Notes under the pieces: generated by a model
Databases searched by the model: none
Told to the model about the DNA's origin: nothing
What the model saw: the letters and a program-made list of their open reading frames with translations, nothing else
Assembly: GCA_029212745.1 (NCBI GenBank)
Contig: JARGOL010000002.1
Location: 408,316-472,315, forward strand
Length of the DNA stretch: 64,000 bases
Direction of reading: 5' to 3'
DNA from: Alcanivoracaceae bacterium
Lineage (GTDB): Bacteria > Pseudomonadota > Gammaproteobacteria > Pseudomonadales > Alcanivoracaceae
Part shown: in pieces, positions 17,317 to 25,916 of the stretch
How positions within the stretch are numbered: position 1 is the stretch's first letter
Layout: every line of letters starts with the position of its first letter
Program-made: the position numbers and the translations under genes

Positions 17317-17751
17317 ATGCGTACTAATGGACTGTCAGTGATGCGCCAGCGTGGTTTTACCCTGCTGGAAATCATGGTGGTAGTAATCATCATTGGCCTT
17401 TTGGCGGCTATCGTGGCGCCCAACGTGATTGGCCAGAGTGACAAGGCGCGTGTGGAAATAGCGCGCACCAACATGGCTGCACTGGGCAGTGCCCTTGATC
17501 TCTACAAGCTGGACAACGGCAAGTACCCGACCACCGAGCAGGGCCTGCAGGCTCTGGTCGAGGCGCCCACGGACGCGAAAAACTGGACCGAACCCTACAT
17601 CAAGAAGGAGCCGGTGGATCCCTGGCAGAATGAGTATGTGTATATCAGCCCGGGTCTGGATGGCCCCTATGACCTCTACTCGCTCGGCGCAGACGGCCAG
17701 GAAGGCGGCGAGGGCGTCAATGCTGACATCAGTCTCAACGAGTCGCGCTAG
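17317..17751 (+). CDS. gspG: Major pseudopilin GspG
   Basis: This 144-aa prepilin is the main subunit of the secretion pseudopilus. The prepilin peptidase site is RG|FTLLEIMVVVIIIGLLA, with Glu at +5. The C-terminal half carries the GspG hallmark NGKYPTTEQGLQAL and a calcium-site region near the end (ADGQEGGEGVNADI). ATG at 17317 gives a 13-residue leader; ATG at 17341 would give only five residues and lacks a ribosome site. Confidence 0.96.
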   Translation: MRTNGLSVMRQRGFTLLEIMVVVIIIGLLAAIVAPNVIGQSDKARVEIARTNMAALGSALDLYKLDNGKYPTTEQGLQALVEAPTDAKNWTEPYIKKEPVDPWQNEYVYISPGLDGPYDLYSLGADGQEGGEGVNADISLNESR

Positions 17752-18355
17752 TCCCGGCAGGCTGTGCAGGCAGGGCGGTTTTTCCCTGCTGGAATTGCTG
17801 GTGGTGGTGGTCCTGTTGGGCATGCTGATGATGGTCATGGTGCCGCGCCTGATACGCGACGATACCGGCCGGCAGTTGCAGCAGGAATCAGCACGTATCA
17901 GCGACATGGTCAGTCAGCTCACCGAGCAGGCACTTTTCCGCGGTGACCTGCTGGCCCTGCGCCTGGAAACGGATGCTGTGGAGCCGCTTCGGTATGACTG
18001 GCAGGAGGAGGCGTTCGTTGCATTTGAAACCGGGCCGTTGCGCCGCCATGGGCTGCCCGAAGGCGTCAGCCTGGAGTGGGACACGGTGGCGCCGGCAGAC
18101 GATGGGCAACCGAGCCTTGCGGATGCAGCCGAGGTGATCCTGGACGATGGGGAGGAGCCCGGCGAAGAGCCTGAGCCGTTGCCGCAGGTCTTTTTCTTTC
18201 CCAGCGGCGAAGTGTCGCCGATTACATTGCGCCTGTACGCCCCCGACACGGTGTTCGAGGAAGAGCTGCATATCACCAGCATCGGCACCAGCGAGTCTGA
18301 CCGGGATGGACGTGAGTTCGGGGACCAGGAGCAGGCCGAGGAAGCCCTTCAATGA
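17720..18355 (+). CDS. gspH: Minor pseudopilin GspH
   Basis: This 211-aa minor pseudopilin has the N-methylation site QGG|FSLLELLVVVVLLGML. I place the start at ATG 17720, inside the last codons of gspG, because GAGG lies six bases upstream and no other start codon precedes the cleavage site in this frame. The overlap with gspG is 32 bp, which suggests translational coupling. The C-terminal domain is longer than usual and contains an unusual acidic run (LDDGEEPGEEPEPLPQ) at about residues 142-157, probably a surface loop. GspH joins GspI-J-K at the pseudopilus tip. Confidence 0.88.
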   Translation: MLTSVSTSRASPGRLCRQGGFSLLELLVVVVLLGMLMMVMVPRLIRDDTGRQLQQESARISDMVSQLTEQALFRGDLLALRLETDAVEPLRYDWQEEAFVAFETGPLRRHGLPEGVSLEWDTVAPADDGQPSLADAAEVILDDGEEPGEEPEPLPQVFFFPSGEVSPITLRLYAPDTVFEEELHITSIGTSESDRDGREFGDQEQAEEALQ

Positions 18356-18750
18356 CCAGGAAGAGCGGACCACAGACCGGCTTTACACTCATCGAGGTGC
18401 TTGTCGCCATCAGCGTCATGGCATTGCTGATGGCAGGCATCGCCAACACGGTGGGCAGCAGTGCCAATGGCTACGGCCGGGTCAACGAGAAGTTCCTGGC
18501 CTGGATGGTGGCATCGGACAAGCTGGTGGAACTTCAGGTCTACAACCAGTTCCCCGCAACCGGCACCCAGGACAGTACGGTGGAGCGCTTTGACCGTCGC
18601 TGGCGAGTGCGCACCACTGTCACTGAGGGGCCGTACCCGGATACCCGCCGTGTCGATATCAGCGTCGGCCCGGAGGCCGGTTTCGGCGAGGATGCCAGAG
18701 TCGTCCTCGAGCAGGCCACCCTGGTGGGAAAGCCCTATGACCGTACCTAG
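18352..18750 (+). CDS. gspI: Minor pseudopilin GspI
   Basis: The 132-aa protein has a short leader MTRKSGPQTG followed by FTLIEVLVAISVMALLMAG, the GspI-type N-terminus with Glu at +5. The downstream domain matches the GspI family in length and in the WMVASDKLVELQVYNQFP segment. GspI is the organiser of the tip complex. ATG overlaps the gspH stop by four bases (ATGA). Confidence 0.93.
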   Translation: MTRKSGPQTGFTLIEVLVAISVMALLMAGIANTVGSSANGYGRVNEKFLAWMVASDKLVELQVYNQFPATGTQDSTVERFDRRWRVRTTVTEGPYPDTRRVDISVGPEAGFGEDARVVLEQATLVGKPYDRT

Positions 18751-19387
18751 CAGGCGAAAGCTGGCGAGTGGCTTCACGCTGCTCGAGGTGCTGGTGGTCA
18801 CCTTCCTGTTCAGTCTCGTCTTCATATTTGCGCTACGCATTGTTTCCGTTTCCCTGGATGACGCAGACAGGCTCGAGGACCATGGCCAGCGTCTCACCGC
18901 CCAGCAGCGCGCAATTACCTTCCTGACCATGGATTTCGAGCAGGCCATTGCGCGCCCGGTGCGGGATGCCTATGGCACCGAGGAGCCGGCCATGATGTCA
19001 CTGCCCGACGGCGGGGTTGCCTTCACCCGGCTCGGCTGGGCCAATCCGTTTGACCTGCGCCCGCGCAGCCAGCTGCAGCGCGTCAGCTATGTGTTGGTGG
19101 ACGGCGAACTGCGCCGCTATCACCGGCCCCTGCTGGACGCCACAACCGGTGTGGAAGAGGAGAAGGTCGTCCTGCTGGATGGCGTAGAGTCATTTACGGT
19201 GCGCTACCTGGAGCGCAGCAGCACAACGGATGAGCTTGAGTGGGCACAGTTCTGGCCGCCTGACAGCAGTGCGCAGACGGCCATGTTGCTGCAACCGCTG
19301 CCAGCCAGCGTCGAGGTGGATATCACCCTGGAGAACGGCTACAGCCTGCACCGGTACTTCCGCATGGTGGTGAACCCATGGTTGTAG
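18737..19387 (+). CDS. gspJ: Minor pseudopilin GspJ
   Basis: The 216-aa protein has leader MTVPSRRKLASG, then FTLLEVLVVTFLFSLVF. Family features follow: LTAQQRAITFLTMDFEQAIARPVRD and, near the end, VEVDITLENGYSLHRYFRMV. The start is ATG 18737, overlapping the gspI end by 14 bp, with GGGAAAG upstream. Longer upstream readings in this frame are only the gspI shadow. Confidence 0.93.
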   Translation: MTVPSRRKLASGFTLLEVLVVTFLFSLVFIFALRIVSVSLDDADRLEDHGQRLTAQQRAITFLTMDFEQAIARPVRDAYGTEEPAMMSLPDGGVAFTRLGWANPFDLRPRSQLQRVSYVLVDGELRRYHRPLLDATTGVEEEKVVLLDGVESFTVRYLERSSTTDELEWAQFWPPDSSAQTAMLLQPLPASVEVDITLENGYSLHRYFRMVVNPWL

Positions 19388-20448
19388 GGCAGCGCGGCGT
19401 AATCCTGGTTGTGGTTTTGCTGGTGCTGGCCGTGGTCGCCGCCATCAGCACGGAGATCATATATCGGGCCATGCAGACCACCCAGCGCACCAATAACCTG
19501 TTGCAGTGGGACAAGCGTTACCAGTACGCCATGGCCGCCGAACAGGTGGCCCTGCAGGCATTGATCGACGACCTGGAAGATGACGACAAGGATGGTACCT
19601 TCCTCGATGACTGTGTTGACGAAAAGTGGGCCATCAAGCTCCCGCCGACGCCATACCACGACGCTTTCATTGCCGCTTCTGTCCAGGATCTGCAGGGCCG
19701 TTTCAACCTCAATAGCCGGGTGGTCGATAATGCAGGCGCCGGGGAAGCGGATATGAGCCAGCGCGATGCGCTGTTCAGGCTGCTCGGTTCGCTGATGGAC
19801 GACGCAACCGCCGCGCCGGCACTGGCGGACGAGATGGTGGACTGGCTCGACAGCGACCTGCTGGTGACCGGCGCCAACGGGGCGGAGGATGCTGAGTACC
19901 GGAACCGGCGCACGCCGAACATGCCGATCCTGCACGAATCTGAAATGCGGGCGCTGCGGTCGTTCCCGGCCACCCAGCAGAGCAACCCCTTTTTCTGGAG
20001 CTACTTTACAGCGCTGCCGGCAGGCGCGCGCCTGAACGTGAACACCGCTCCGCAACCCGTGCTGGAGGCGGTGCTGGGGCAGGGATCTGCGGCTGCCACG
20101 GATATCGTCAAGAATCGCCAGGAGGGCCCGTACGGTGACGTGGCAGATGTGCTTTCCCTGCCGGCCATACAGGCGCTGCCTGAGGACCAGAGGAAAACGC
20201 TGGCTGACCGGCTGGTGGTGGCGTCGGAATACTTCCAGGTGGTGGTGGACGTGCGCGTTGAAGACACGGTGTCACGTCTGGTAACACGCATCCACCGGCC
20301 ACAGCAGGGGCAGACCCGGGTTTTTTCCCGCGCCGTGATCCCGATACTGGGCCCGCTGGAGCCGCAATGTCACCCGCAGTACCAGTCGGCCGGGCAATCT
20401 GGCGGTCCCGGCATCACCCCGGGTGGCGTTGGCGCGGCCGGCTCGTAA
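19378..20448 (+). CDS. gspK: Minor pseudopilin GspK
   Basis: This 356-aa protein is the large tip pseudopilin. It has a very short leader MVVGQRG, then VILVVVLLVLAVVAAIST, with no Glu at +5, as is normal for GspK. The large alpha domain includes LQGRFNLNSRVV and the helix-hairpin-helix-like region ending RLNVNTAPQPVLEAVLG. It overlaps gspJ by 10 bp. The C-terminus is Gly/Pro-rich (QSGGPGITPGGVGAAGS) and likely disordered. Confidence 0.94.
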   Translation: MVVGQRGVILVVVLLVLAVVAAISTEIIYRAMQTTQRTNNLLQWDKRYQYAMAAEQVALQALIDDLEDDDKDGTFLDDCVDEKWAIKLPPTPYHDAFIAASVQDLQGRFNLNSRVVDNAGAGEADMSQRDALFRLLGSLMDDATAAPALADEMVDWLDSDLLVTGANGAEDAEYRNRRTPNMPILHESEMRALRSFPATQQSNPFFWSYFTALPAGARLNVNTAPQPVLEAVLGQGSAAATDIVKNRQEGPYGDVADVLSLPAIQALPEDQRKTLADRLVVASEYFQVVVDVRVEDTVSRLVTRIHRPQQGQTRVFSRAVIPILGPLEPQCHPQYQSAGQSGGPGITPGGVGAAGS

Positions 20449-20521
20449 GGCTGGGCAACGGCCTCGAACCGCCACGCAAACGCCAGTAAACTAGGCGCCA
20501 TTACTGACACGAGGACGATAC

Positions 20522-21676
20522 GTGCCCGAATTGCTAGTCATTGCCCCGCCGGGCGCCGTCAGGCCCGATCCCGATGCCACGCAGCGTTGGTGGTTCGTTG
20601 ACACGGACGGCGACGCGTTCAGCGGTAATCTTGCTGATCTCGCCGAGCGGGCGGAGGGTGAGCCAGTGGTTGTCGTGCTGTCTGCGGCAGATGTGCTGGT
20701 GTCCCGGGTAACCCTGGCCAAGAAGCAGGCCCGTCATATTGCCCGGGTAGTACCTTTCCTGCTGGAAGACCAGTTGCTGGTGGCCCCGGAAGGGCAATGG
20801 TTTTCCTGGGGCGAGGGTGACGCGGGGGAGTACCCGGTGGCGGCCATCGACAGGGAGGCCCTGTCGACACTGCTGGGACGGTTGCGTGATGCCGGGCTCA
20901 GCGTGAAGAGCATGCGCATTGATGCGCTGGAACTGGGCGATACGGGGCCCGGCCTGGTGTCCCTGGAGGATGGTTTGACGCTGGTTCTGGTGTCGCCGTC
21001 CTCGGCGCTGGTACTGCCGGATGCGCATCTTGATGCCTATGTGGGCGAACAGGCGCCCCTGGGTGACCTGAGGCCGGTCCTGGCGCCCGCCGAGTACCGT
21101 GATGCATTGCGTCAGCGGGTTGCGGGAAAGCCGGCTGTGGAATTGCTGCATGGCCCTTTCCGGGTGCGACAGCGCCCGCGCGCCAATCAGGCAAAACCCG
21201 TGGACACGGCATGGCGCACGTTTGCCTTGTTCGTGGCGGCCACCGTGGTAGTCGGCTTGCTGCTGGTTGCCTTCCAGGGCTTCCAGTACCGCAGCGCCGC
21301 TGATGATCTGCGTGCCCGCGCCAGTGCCTCCTACGAGGACCTGTTCCCCGGCGATCGTGCCACCGCCAAGCTGGAGCGACAGTTCCAGCGCCGCCTGCAA
21401 ATGGCTGGAGGTGGCGCCACTGACGGCGGGTTCCTGGCATTGATGGAGCCGGTGGGCGAGGCCATCAGTAGCGTGCGCGACAAGGGCGTGTCACCGCGCA
21501 GCATCCAGTACAGCGAGCGTGACGGTAATCTGGTCCTCGAGCTGTCCGCGCCCGACTACGAGATGCTGCAGACATTGCAATCCGACATTGAAAACCGTGG
21601 CCTGGCGGCAGAAATCGCCAACTACCGAAACCAGGGCAAGCAGGTCACGGCGTTATTGAAGGTGCAGGGCTCATGA
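20522..21676 (+). CDS. gspL: Type II secretion assembly protein GspL
   Basis: The 384-aa bitopic inner-membrane protein recruits GspE to the membrane. Residues 1-~215 form the cytoplasmic actin-like domain, with LAKKQARHIARVVPFLLEDQL typical of GspL. One membrane helix follows (TFALFVAATVVVGLLLVAF, ~237-255), and then a periplasmic ferredoxin-like domain. The start is GTG at 20522 with GAGGA seven bases upstream. A 73-bp gap separates it from gspK. Its stop overlaps gspM by four bases. Confidence 0.94.
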   Translation: MPELLVIAPPGAVRPDPDATQRWWFVDTDGDAFSGNLADLAERAEGEPVVVVLSAADVLVSRVTLAKKQARHIARVVPFLLEDQLLVAPEGQWFSWGEGDAGEYPVAAIDREALSTLLGRLRDAGLSVKSMRIDALELGDTGPGLVSLEDGLTLVLVSPSSALVLPDAHLDAYVGEQAPLGDLRPVLAPAEYRDALRQRVAGKPAVELLHGPFRVRQRPRANQAKPVDTAWRTFALFVAATVVVGLLLVAFQGFQYRSAADDLRARASASYEDLFPGDRATAKLERQFQRRLQMAGGGATDGGFLALMEPVGEAISSVRDKGVSPRSIQYSERDGNLVLELSAPDYEMLQTLQSDIENRGLAAEIANYRNQGKQVTALLKVQGS

Positions 21677-22200
21677 ATAGCTCACAAAAAGCATTGCTGC
21701 AGCGAGGACGCCACCTGGTGGACACCGCCCAGGCCTGGTATGGCTCTCGCGAGAGTCGCGAGCAGCGGGCGTTGCAGGTGCTGGCACTGGCGTTGGTGCT
21801 GTTCATACTTTACTTCCTCATTGTCATGCCCGTGTTCCACTATCGTGCTGATGCCCGTGCCCGTTTTGAAAACAACGCCCAGCTTTACCAGTGGATAGAG
21901 GCAAACCGTCCGGCCATGCAGGCTGCCGCACAGAATGCGCCGGTGTCGGCAGCCGCCGGGGACTGGGTCGCACGCGTCAATGCAGCGGCGTCCCAGGCTG
22001 GGATAGCGCTGAAAGGAGCAAGTCCTGAAGGGGACAACGCGGTCCGTGTACAGATGGAAGACCAGCCGTTCGCCGCTGTGGTTGGCTGGCTGGATACCAT
22101 GCAACGCGACTATGGCGGACAGATCCGCTCGATCAACATTACCCCGGGCGGCGCCTCTGGCACCGTGAGCTTGCGTGCCACCCTCCAGGGGGCCCTTTGA
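21673..22200 (+). CDS. gspM: Type II secretion protein GspM
   Basis: The 175-aa protein has a short cytoplasmic tail with a tyrosine-containing segment (WYGSRESREQRALQ). One membrane helix (VLALALVLFILYFLIVMPV, ~36-54) and a periplasmic ferredoxin-like domain follow. This is the GspM layout; GspM pairs with GspL under the platform. ATG overlaps the gspL stop by four bases. Its own stop overlaps the TTG of the next gene. Confidence 0.92.
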   Translation: MNSSQKALLQRGRHLVDTAQAWYGSRESREQRALQVLALALVLFILYFLIVMPVFHYRADARARFENNAQLYQWIEANRPAMQAAAQNAPVSAAAGDWVARVNAAASQAGIALKGASPEGDNAVRVQMEDQPFAAVVGWLDTMQRDYGGQIRSINITPGGASGTVSLRATLQGAL

Positions 22201-23495
22201 GGCGTGCGCTGCCACTGCTGCTGGGCCTGCTTGCCGCAGCCCACGCAGGCGCCGAGCCCGAGGGGCCTGCACCGGTAAACGACCAGCCTGTCATGGCGCT
22301 GGCAGCGCAAACGGTGGCCCTTGATACCCCGGTGGCGATCGACCGGCTCAGTGTGCACACCTTCAGGGATGGTCGTCTCGTCCCGGTGCCGTTCCAGATT
22401 GATGAAATGGATGTCCATGGCATGGTCTGGTTCCCCGACAGTGGCTTCGAGCTGGAAGGCCGCCGGGGAATATTCGATGCCAGTGACCAGCTCCTGTTCA
22501 TGCTCTCCGATGCCAGCCCGACACCGCTTCCGGAGCGGCAGGCGGGAGGCGGCCCGGTCCGCGAGCTGGTGTTGCAGGATGGCGCCGGCCAGAAACGCTA
22601 CGTCTACCTCATGATTGACAACGACGAGCGCAGTGAGCGTTTTTATGTGCTGCATGACCCGTCCAGCGGTGTTACCCGCACCGACAGCTACCTGCTCACC
22701 ACTGACCCGGACAACGAACTGAACTGGCAGTTTCTCGGCTACGAGGGTTACCGGGGCCCGCCGGATGCCTCCATCATTGATAACCTGCGTATGTTGATGT
22801 CCGGCGGCGTGCTGGTGCGTTTCGCTCGCATGACGCTGGATAACGACAATTTGCAGCCCAGGCAAACCGGCTTCCGGATCGGGCCGATACGTTCGGTACT
22901 GCATCTGGAGACGCGGATTGTCTTTGGCGGGCTGCCGATGATGAAGATGCATGTGCAGGCGATGCGATATGCCAACCATTTCGAGGCCCATACCTACGCC
23001 CGGATTCCGGGCATCTACCGCGCCACGGTCAAGCAGCCTCGGGTGTCCGTGTCCATAGACGGCAATGCCCATCAGGGTGCGCTGGTGCGGACGGCCCTGG
23101 GCGGGTCGGCCCGGGGCACTGTCGATGGCAAGCTCGATGACCAGGAACGCATGATGCTGGAGCGCGGGCTGACGTCCGACCAGGGCTGGATCCTGTTCGA
23201 TTCAAGGCGCGGCTTCGCCCTGATGACCATGCTCAATGTGCCGGAAAGCCTCGAGGGCATCCCGCTCAAACTGATCTACCGTGATGAGAAAAGCTCGGAC
23301 AGGGAAGGGCGGTTCCCCGGCAACCTTCCAGAACTGGGATACACGCTGGAAGGATGGCCGCCGGAAGACGAGCTGCGTTTTTCCTTGCAGGTGTTCTTCG
23401 ACAGCTCACTGGAAGGTGTTAATCCCGCCGATTACGCCAATACGCGCACCGGCAGGACCATTGGCGTGACGGTCAATCCTCCGGCACTTCCATGA
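22197..23495 (+). CDS. Secreted protein of unknown function at the end of the gsp operon
   Basis: The 432-aa product starts at TTG 22197, which overlaps the gspM stop. It has a clear signal peptide (MRRALPLLLGLLAAAHAGA). The mature part is soluble-looking and rich in beta strands, with acidic stretches such as FQIDEMDVHGMVWFPDSG and LIYRDEKSSDREG. No lipobox, no membrane helix and no catalytic motif that I recognise is present. It occupies the position of gspN, but it has no transmembrane N-terminus and its length (432) is well above GspN (~250). It could be a secretion substrate, a periplasmic assembly factor, or unrelated to secretion. Its 3' end overlaps the convergent hydrolase gene by 23 bp. 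Confidence 0.7.
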   Translation: MRRALPLLLGLLAAAHAGAEPEGPAPVNDQPVMALAAQTVALDTPVAIDRLSVHTFRDGRLVPVPFQIDEMDVHGMVWFPDSGFELEGRRGIFDASDQLLFMLSDASPTPLPERQAGGGPVRELVLQDGAGQKRYVYLMIDNDERSERFYVLHDPSSGVTRTDSYLLTTDPDNELNWQFLGYEGYRGPPDASIIDNLRMLMSGGVLVRFARMTLDNDNLQPRQTGFRIGPIRSVLHLETRIVFGGLPMMKMHVQAMRYANHFEAHTYARIPGIYRATVKQPRVSVSIDGNAHQGALVRTALGGSARGTVDGKLDDQERMMLERGLTSDQGWILFDSRRGFALMTMLNVPESLEGIPLKLIYRDEKSSDREGRFPGNLPELGYTLEGWPPEDELRFSLQVFFDSSLEGVNPADYANTRTGRTIGVTVNPPALP

Positions 23496-25116
23496 CGGGA
23501 AGGTCGAGCTTGCCGCTGACCCGTGCCTGACTCCACCAGTACGAAGGGTTGAAGAAGTACTGCCAGGTATACCCGTAAACAACCAGGCCAACCCGGTCGC
23601 CCGGCGCCAGCGGAGTGCTTATCGCCGGCAACTCTTCATCGTAGAAACCCTTTTTTGGCAGCGGCGTCAGCTGTTCGCTGACCACATGGACCCGGCGGCG
23701 GTTGGCATGCTGAACACCGACCCCGACAAAGACCCGCGTGCTGAACTTGCTGGCGGTGCCATCCAGGCGCAGATCAATCCGCGGAACGCCTGACAGCACC
23801 TCGTTCTCGTGGGCGATGTACACGGGGATGAATTTCGGCCGACCGAACCCGCCGTTGGGTTCCAGGAAGCGACGGTCCGCACCGGACATGAACATGGCGC
23901 GCAGTACATCACCGGTGACGTCCGCCGGGATCATGAAGCCATCAAACATGCCGGCCCAGGGAATGTGCACCTTGCTCTTGGGAATCGGGTAGGACTCGGA
24001 CACCTCCGGGAAGTCGTGCTCAGCGAGACCCGACTCGTAATCCAGGGTGACGCAGGTGTCTGGCACCACGGGCGCCTCGCCCTTCAGTTTCTCATCCCAC
24101 CAGTCAACCACAGTATCGACCAGGGTGGCCTGATAGTCCCCGCACGCCACCTCTTCATCAGTGTTGAAGAACGGTTTGCCGGACCACTTCTGTACTGGCC
24201 AGGGCAGGATGTGACCACCCTGGATGGCCATCACCCGGGCATCGCGGCCGCCGTTTTCCCAGCAGTCCTGGTTTTTCAGGGCTTCCTGCAAGGGGAAAAC
24301 CGTATCCCGGAAACCCTGCACAAACAGGGCATCGGCTTTTGGTGCGTCGCCGCGGTCACAGAAGAATGCCGGGCTTCGCTCGTACATCAGGTCGGTGGCA
24401 TCATCACTGACGGTACCGCTGAACGCACTGCGCATGGGCTTCTTCAGGGTAAAACCGGTGTCGAAACGGCTGCTGAAGGCGCCCAGGAAGAACATGTAGG
24501 CGCCCCAGGCTGTTTTCTGGTGCTTGTGCGGGGCGAGGGCATTCAGGTCATGCCAGGTGGCAACCGGCACCAGGGCCTGAAGACGGTCGTCCTGGAATGC
24601 CGCCAGTGTCTGGGCGCCGCCGCCGTAGGATTCGCCGATCATGCCGATGGCAGGCTTGCCGTCCGGCAGGTGCCTGATGGCAGGCAGGTGCTCCAGGGAC
24701 CAGTCGATGACCGTGGAGACATCCTTCACCTCCTTGTCAGGCGCCATAAATTCGACGTTGCCGCCGCTACCGCCCCAGCCACGCTGCTCGTAGAAGACCA
24801 CCCAGTAGCCCTGGCGCCACGCTTCGATGGCGGCTTCACCGGTGATCATGGTCTTGCCGTAAATGGAAAACGGACGCTTGGCACGAAAGCCGGCATAGCC
24901 GTGAGTGGTGACGATCAACGGTGCCGTCTCTCCGGGCTCGATGGCAGGCTGGTAGACTGTGGCGGCCAGTTCTATACCATCATGGGTCTTGATGCGGACG
25001 TGGTAACGATCCTGTTCGATCGCTGCTGTCGCCGGGCCGGGTGCAGCCGGCGGCAGATCAGTAGTTGCACACCCCGTGGCCAGAATCAGCCAAAACGAAA
25101 CAAGCGCGAGTCTCAT
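23473..25116 (-). CDS. CocE/NonD-family alpha/beta hydrolase, lipoprotein
   Basis: The 547-aa protein starts with a lipoprotein signal (MRLALVSFWLILATGC, lipid Cys16). The alpha/beta hydrolase domain (~40-330) matches the X-Pro dipeptidyl-peptidase/CocE family, with oxyanion-side motif LIVTTHGYAGF, nucleophile elbow GMIGESYGGGA and acid-region VQGFRDTVFP. A C-terminal beta jelly-roll domain (~400-547, KVHIPWAGMFDGFMIPADVTG) completes the CocE fold. Known members cleave acyl or X-Pro bonds; the substrate here is unknown. It is expressed from the opposite strand to the gsp operon, and the overlap of their ends is convergent. Confidence 0.85.
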   Translation of the reverse strand: MRLALVSFWLILATGCATTDLPPAAPGPATAAIEQDRYHVRIKTHDGIELAATVYQPAIEPGETAPLIVTTHGYAGFRAKRPFSIYGKTMITGEAAIEAWRQGYWVVFYEQRGWGGSGGNVEFMAPDKEVKDVSTVIDWSLEHLPAIRHLPDGKPAIGMIGESYGGGAQTLAAFQDDRLQALVPVATWHDLNALAPHKHQKTAWGAYMFFLGAFSSRFDTGFTLKKPMRSAFSGTVSDDATDLMYERSPAFFCDRGDAPKADALFVQGFRDTVFPLQEALKNQDCWENGGRDARVMAIQGGHILPWPVQKWSGKPFFNTDEEVACGDYQATLVDTVVDWWDEKLKGEAPVVPDTCVTLDYESGLAEHDFPEVSESYPIPKSKVHIPWAGMFDGFMIPADVTGDVLRAMFMSGADRRFLEPNGGFGRPKFIPVYIAHENEVLSGVPRIDLRLDGTASKFSTRVFVGVGVQHANRRRVHVVSEQLTPLPKKGFYDEELPAISTPLAPGDRVGLVVYGYTWQYFFNPSYWWSQARVSGKLDLPVMEVPED

Positions 25117-25172
25117 GAGCGCTTAACCTCTCGTTATTATCATTTGGTCTTGTTGTAATTGGCGTCGGTATT

Positions 25173-25916
25173 ATGAACAAGCAGTCCACCGAATACCATG
25201 CTGCCCGTGCTTTTGCCTGGCTGCTATATGTCATTGCCGCCATCTGGCTGGCCATTTCTGCCAGCTGGTGGGCGTTCTCCCGCGCTGATTACGGCTACCC
25301 GTTCTGGTATGAACAGATGGCCATCAGCCAGCACATTGATACCTATGCCCCACAGCATCCGGTGAAACGCGGCTTTGCTCAATTGCCCCCGGAACAACAC
25401 CACCGGGCGTTTGCGCAAATCGTCGAGGCGGTGCACCGTCGTGGCACACAGCTTGAAGATATCCACTTCGTCGCCCCGGGGTACCCGGTCCAGCGTCTGC
25501 TGACAACCGCAGAGGTCCGCCATCTGGAGGATGTGCGCCGGCTGCTGGCGATGGCCGCCTGGGCAACGGTCCTGGTCGTGCCGGCCTGGCTGCTCGCCGC
25601 GCTGGTGCTGGCGCGTCGCGGGTTGCCCGGACGCGCGGCACGGATCACGGCGGTGGCGCTGCTGTCCGGCGCCGCCATCGTACCGTTGCTGGTCTGGGGG
25701 CCCAAGGCGGTGTTCTACCAGCTTCATGTGGCGCTGTTTCCAGCCGATAACCAGTGGTTTTTCTACTGGCAGGAGTCGTTGATGAGCACCCTGATGAAGG
25801 CACCCGTGCTGTTTGCGGGGATTGCCGTCGAAATTACCCTGCTGGCTTTGCTATTGTTGCCGTTGCTTTATTGCGGCGGTCTGCTTCTGGCCCGTCGTCT
25901 GCTGGAGAAAAAGTGA
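25173..25916 (+). CDS. DUF1461-like integral membrane protein
   Basis: The 247-aa protein has about five hydrophobic helices (~12-35, ~130-150, ~160-180 and two near the C-terminus). A polar periplasmic loop between helix one and two contains HLEDVRRLLAMA, and a later segment FPADNQWFFYW resembles the aromatic signature of the DUF1461 (TIGR01906) family. The family has no assigned function. Its stop overlaps the GTG start of the next gene by four bases, so the two are coupled. Confidence 0.7.
   Translation: MNKQSTEYHAARAFAWLLYVIAAIWLAISASWWAFSRADYGYPFWYEQMAISQHIDTYAPQHPVKRGFAQLPPEQHHRAFAQIVEAVHRRGTQLEDIHFVAPGYPVQRLLTTAEVRHLEDVRRLLAMAAWATVLVVPAWLLAALVLARRGLPGRAARITAVALLSGAAIVPLLVWGPKAVFYQLHVALFPADNQWFFYWQESLMSTLMKAPVLFAGIAVEITLLALLLLPLLYCGGLLLARRLLEKK

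Noticed and set aside
22197..23495. Assignment as gspN
   Set aside because: Position fits, but the protein has a cleavable signal, no membrane anchor, and is far longer than GspN.
23809..25158. Long open frame (449 codons) antisense to the CocE-like hydrolase gene
   Set aside because: It mirrors codon-position GC bias of the real gene, has no ribosome site and no recognisable domain.
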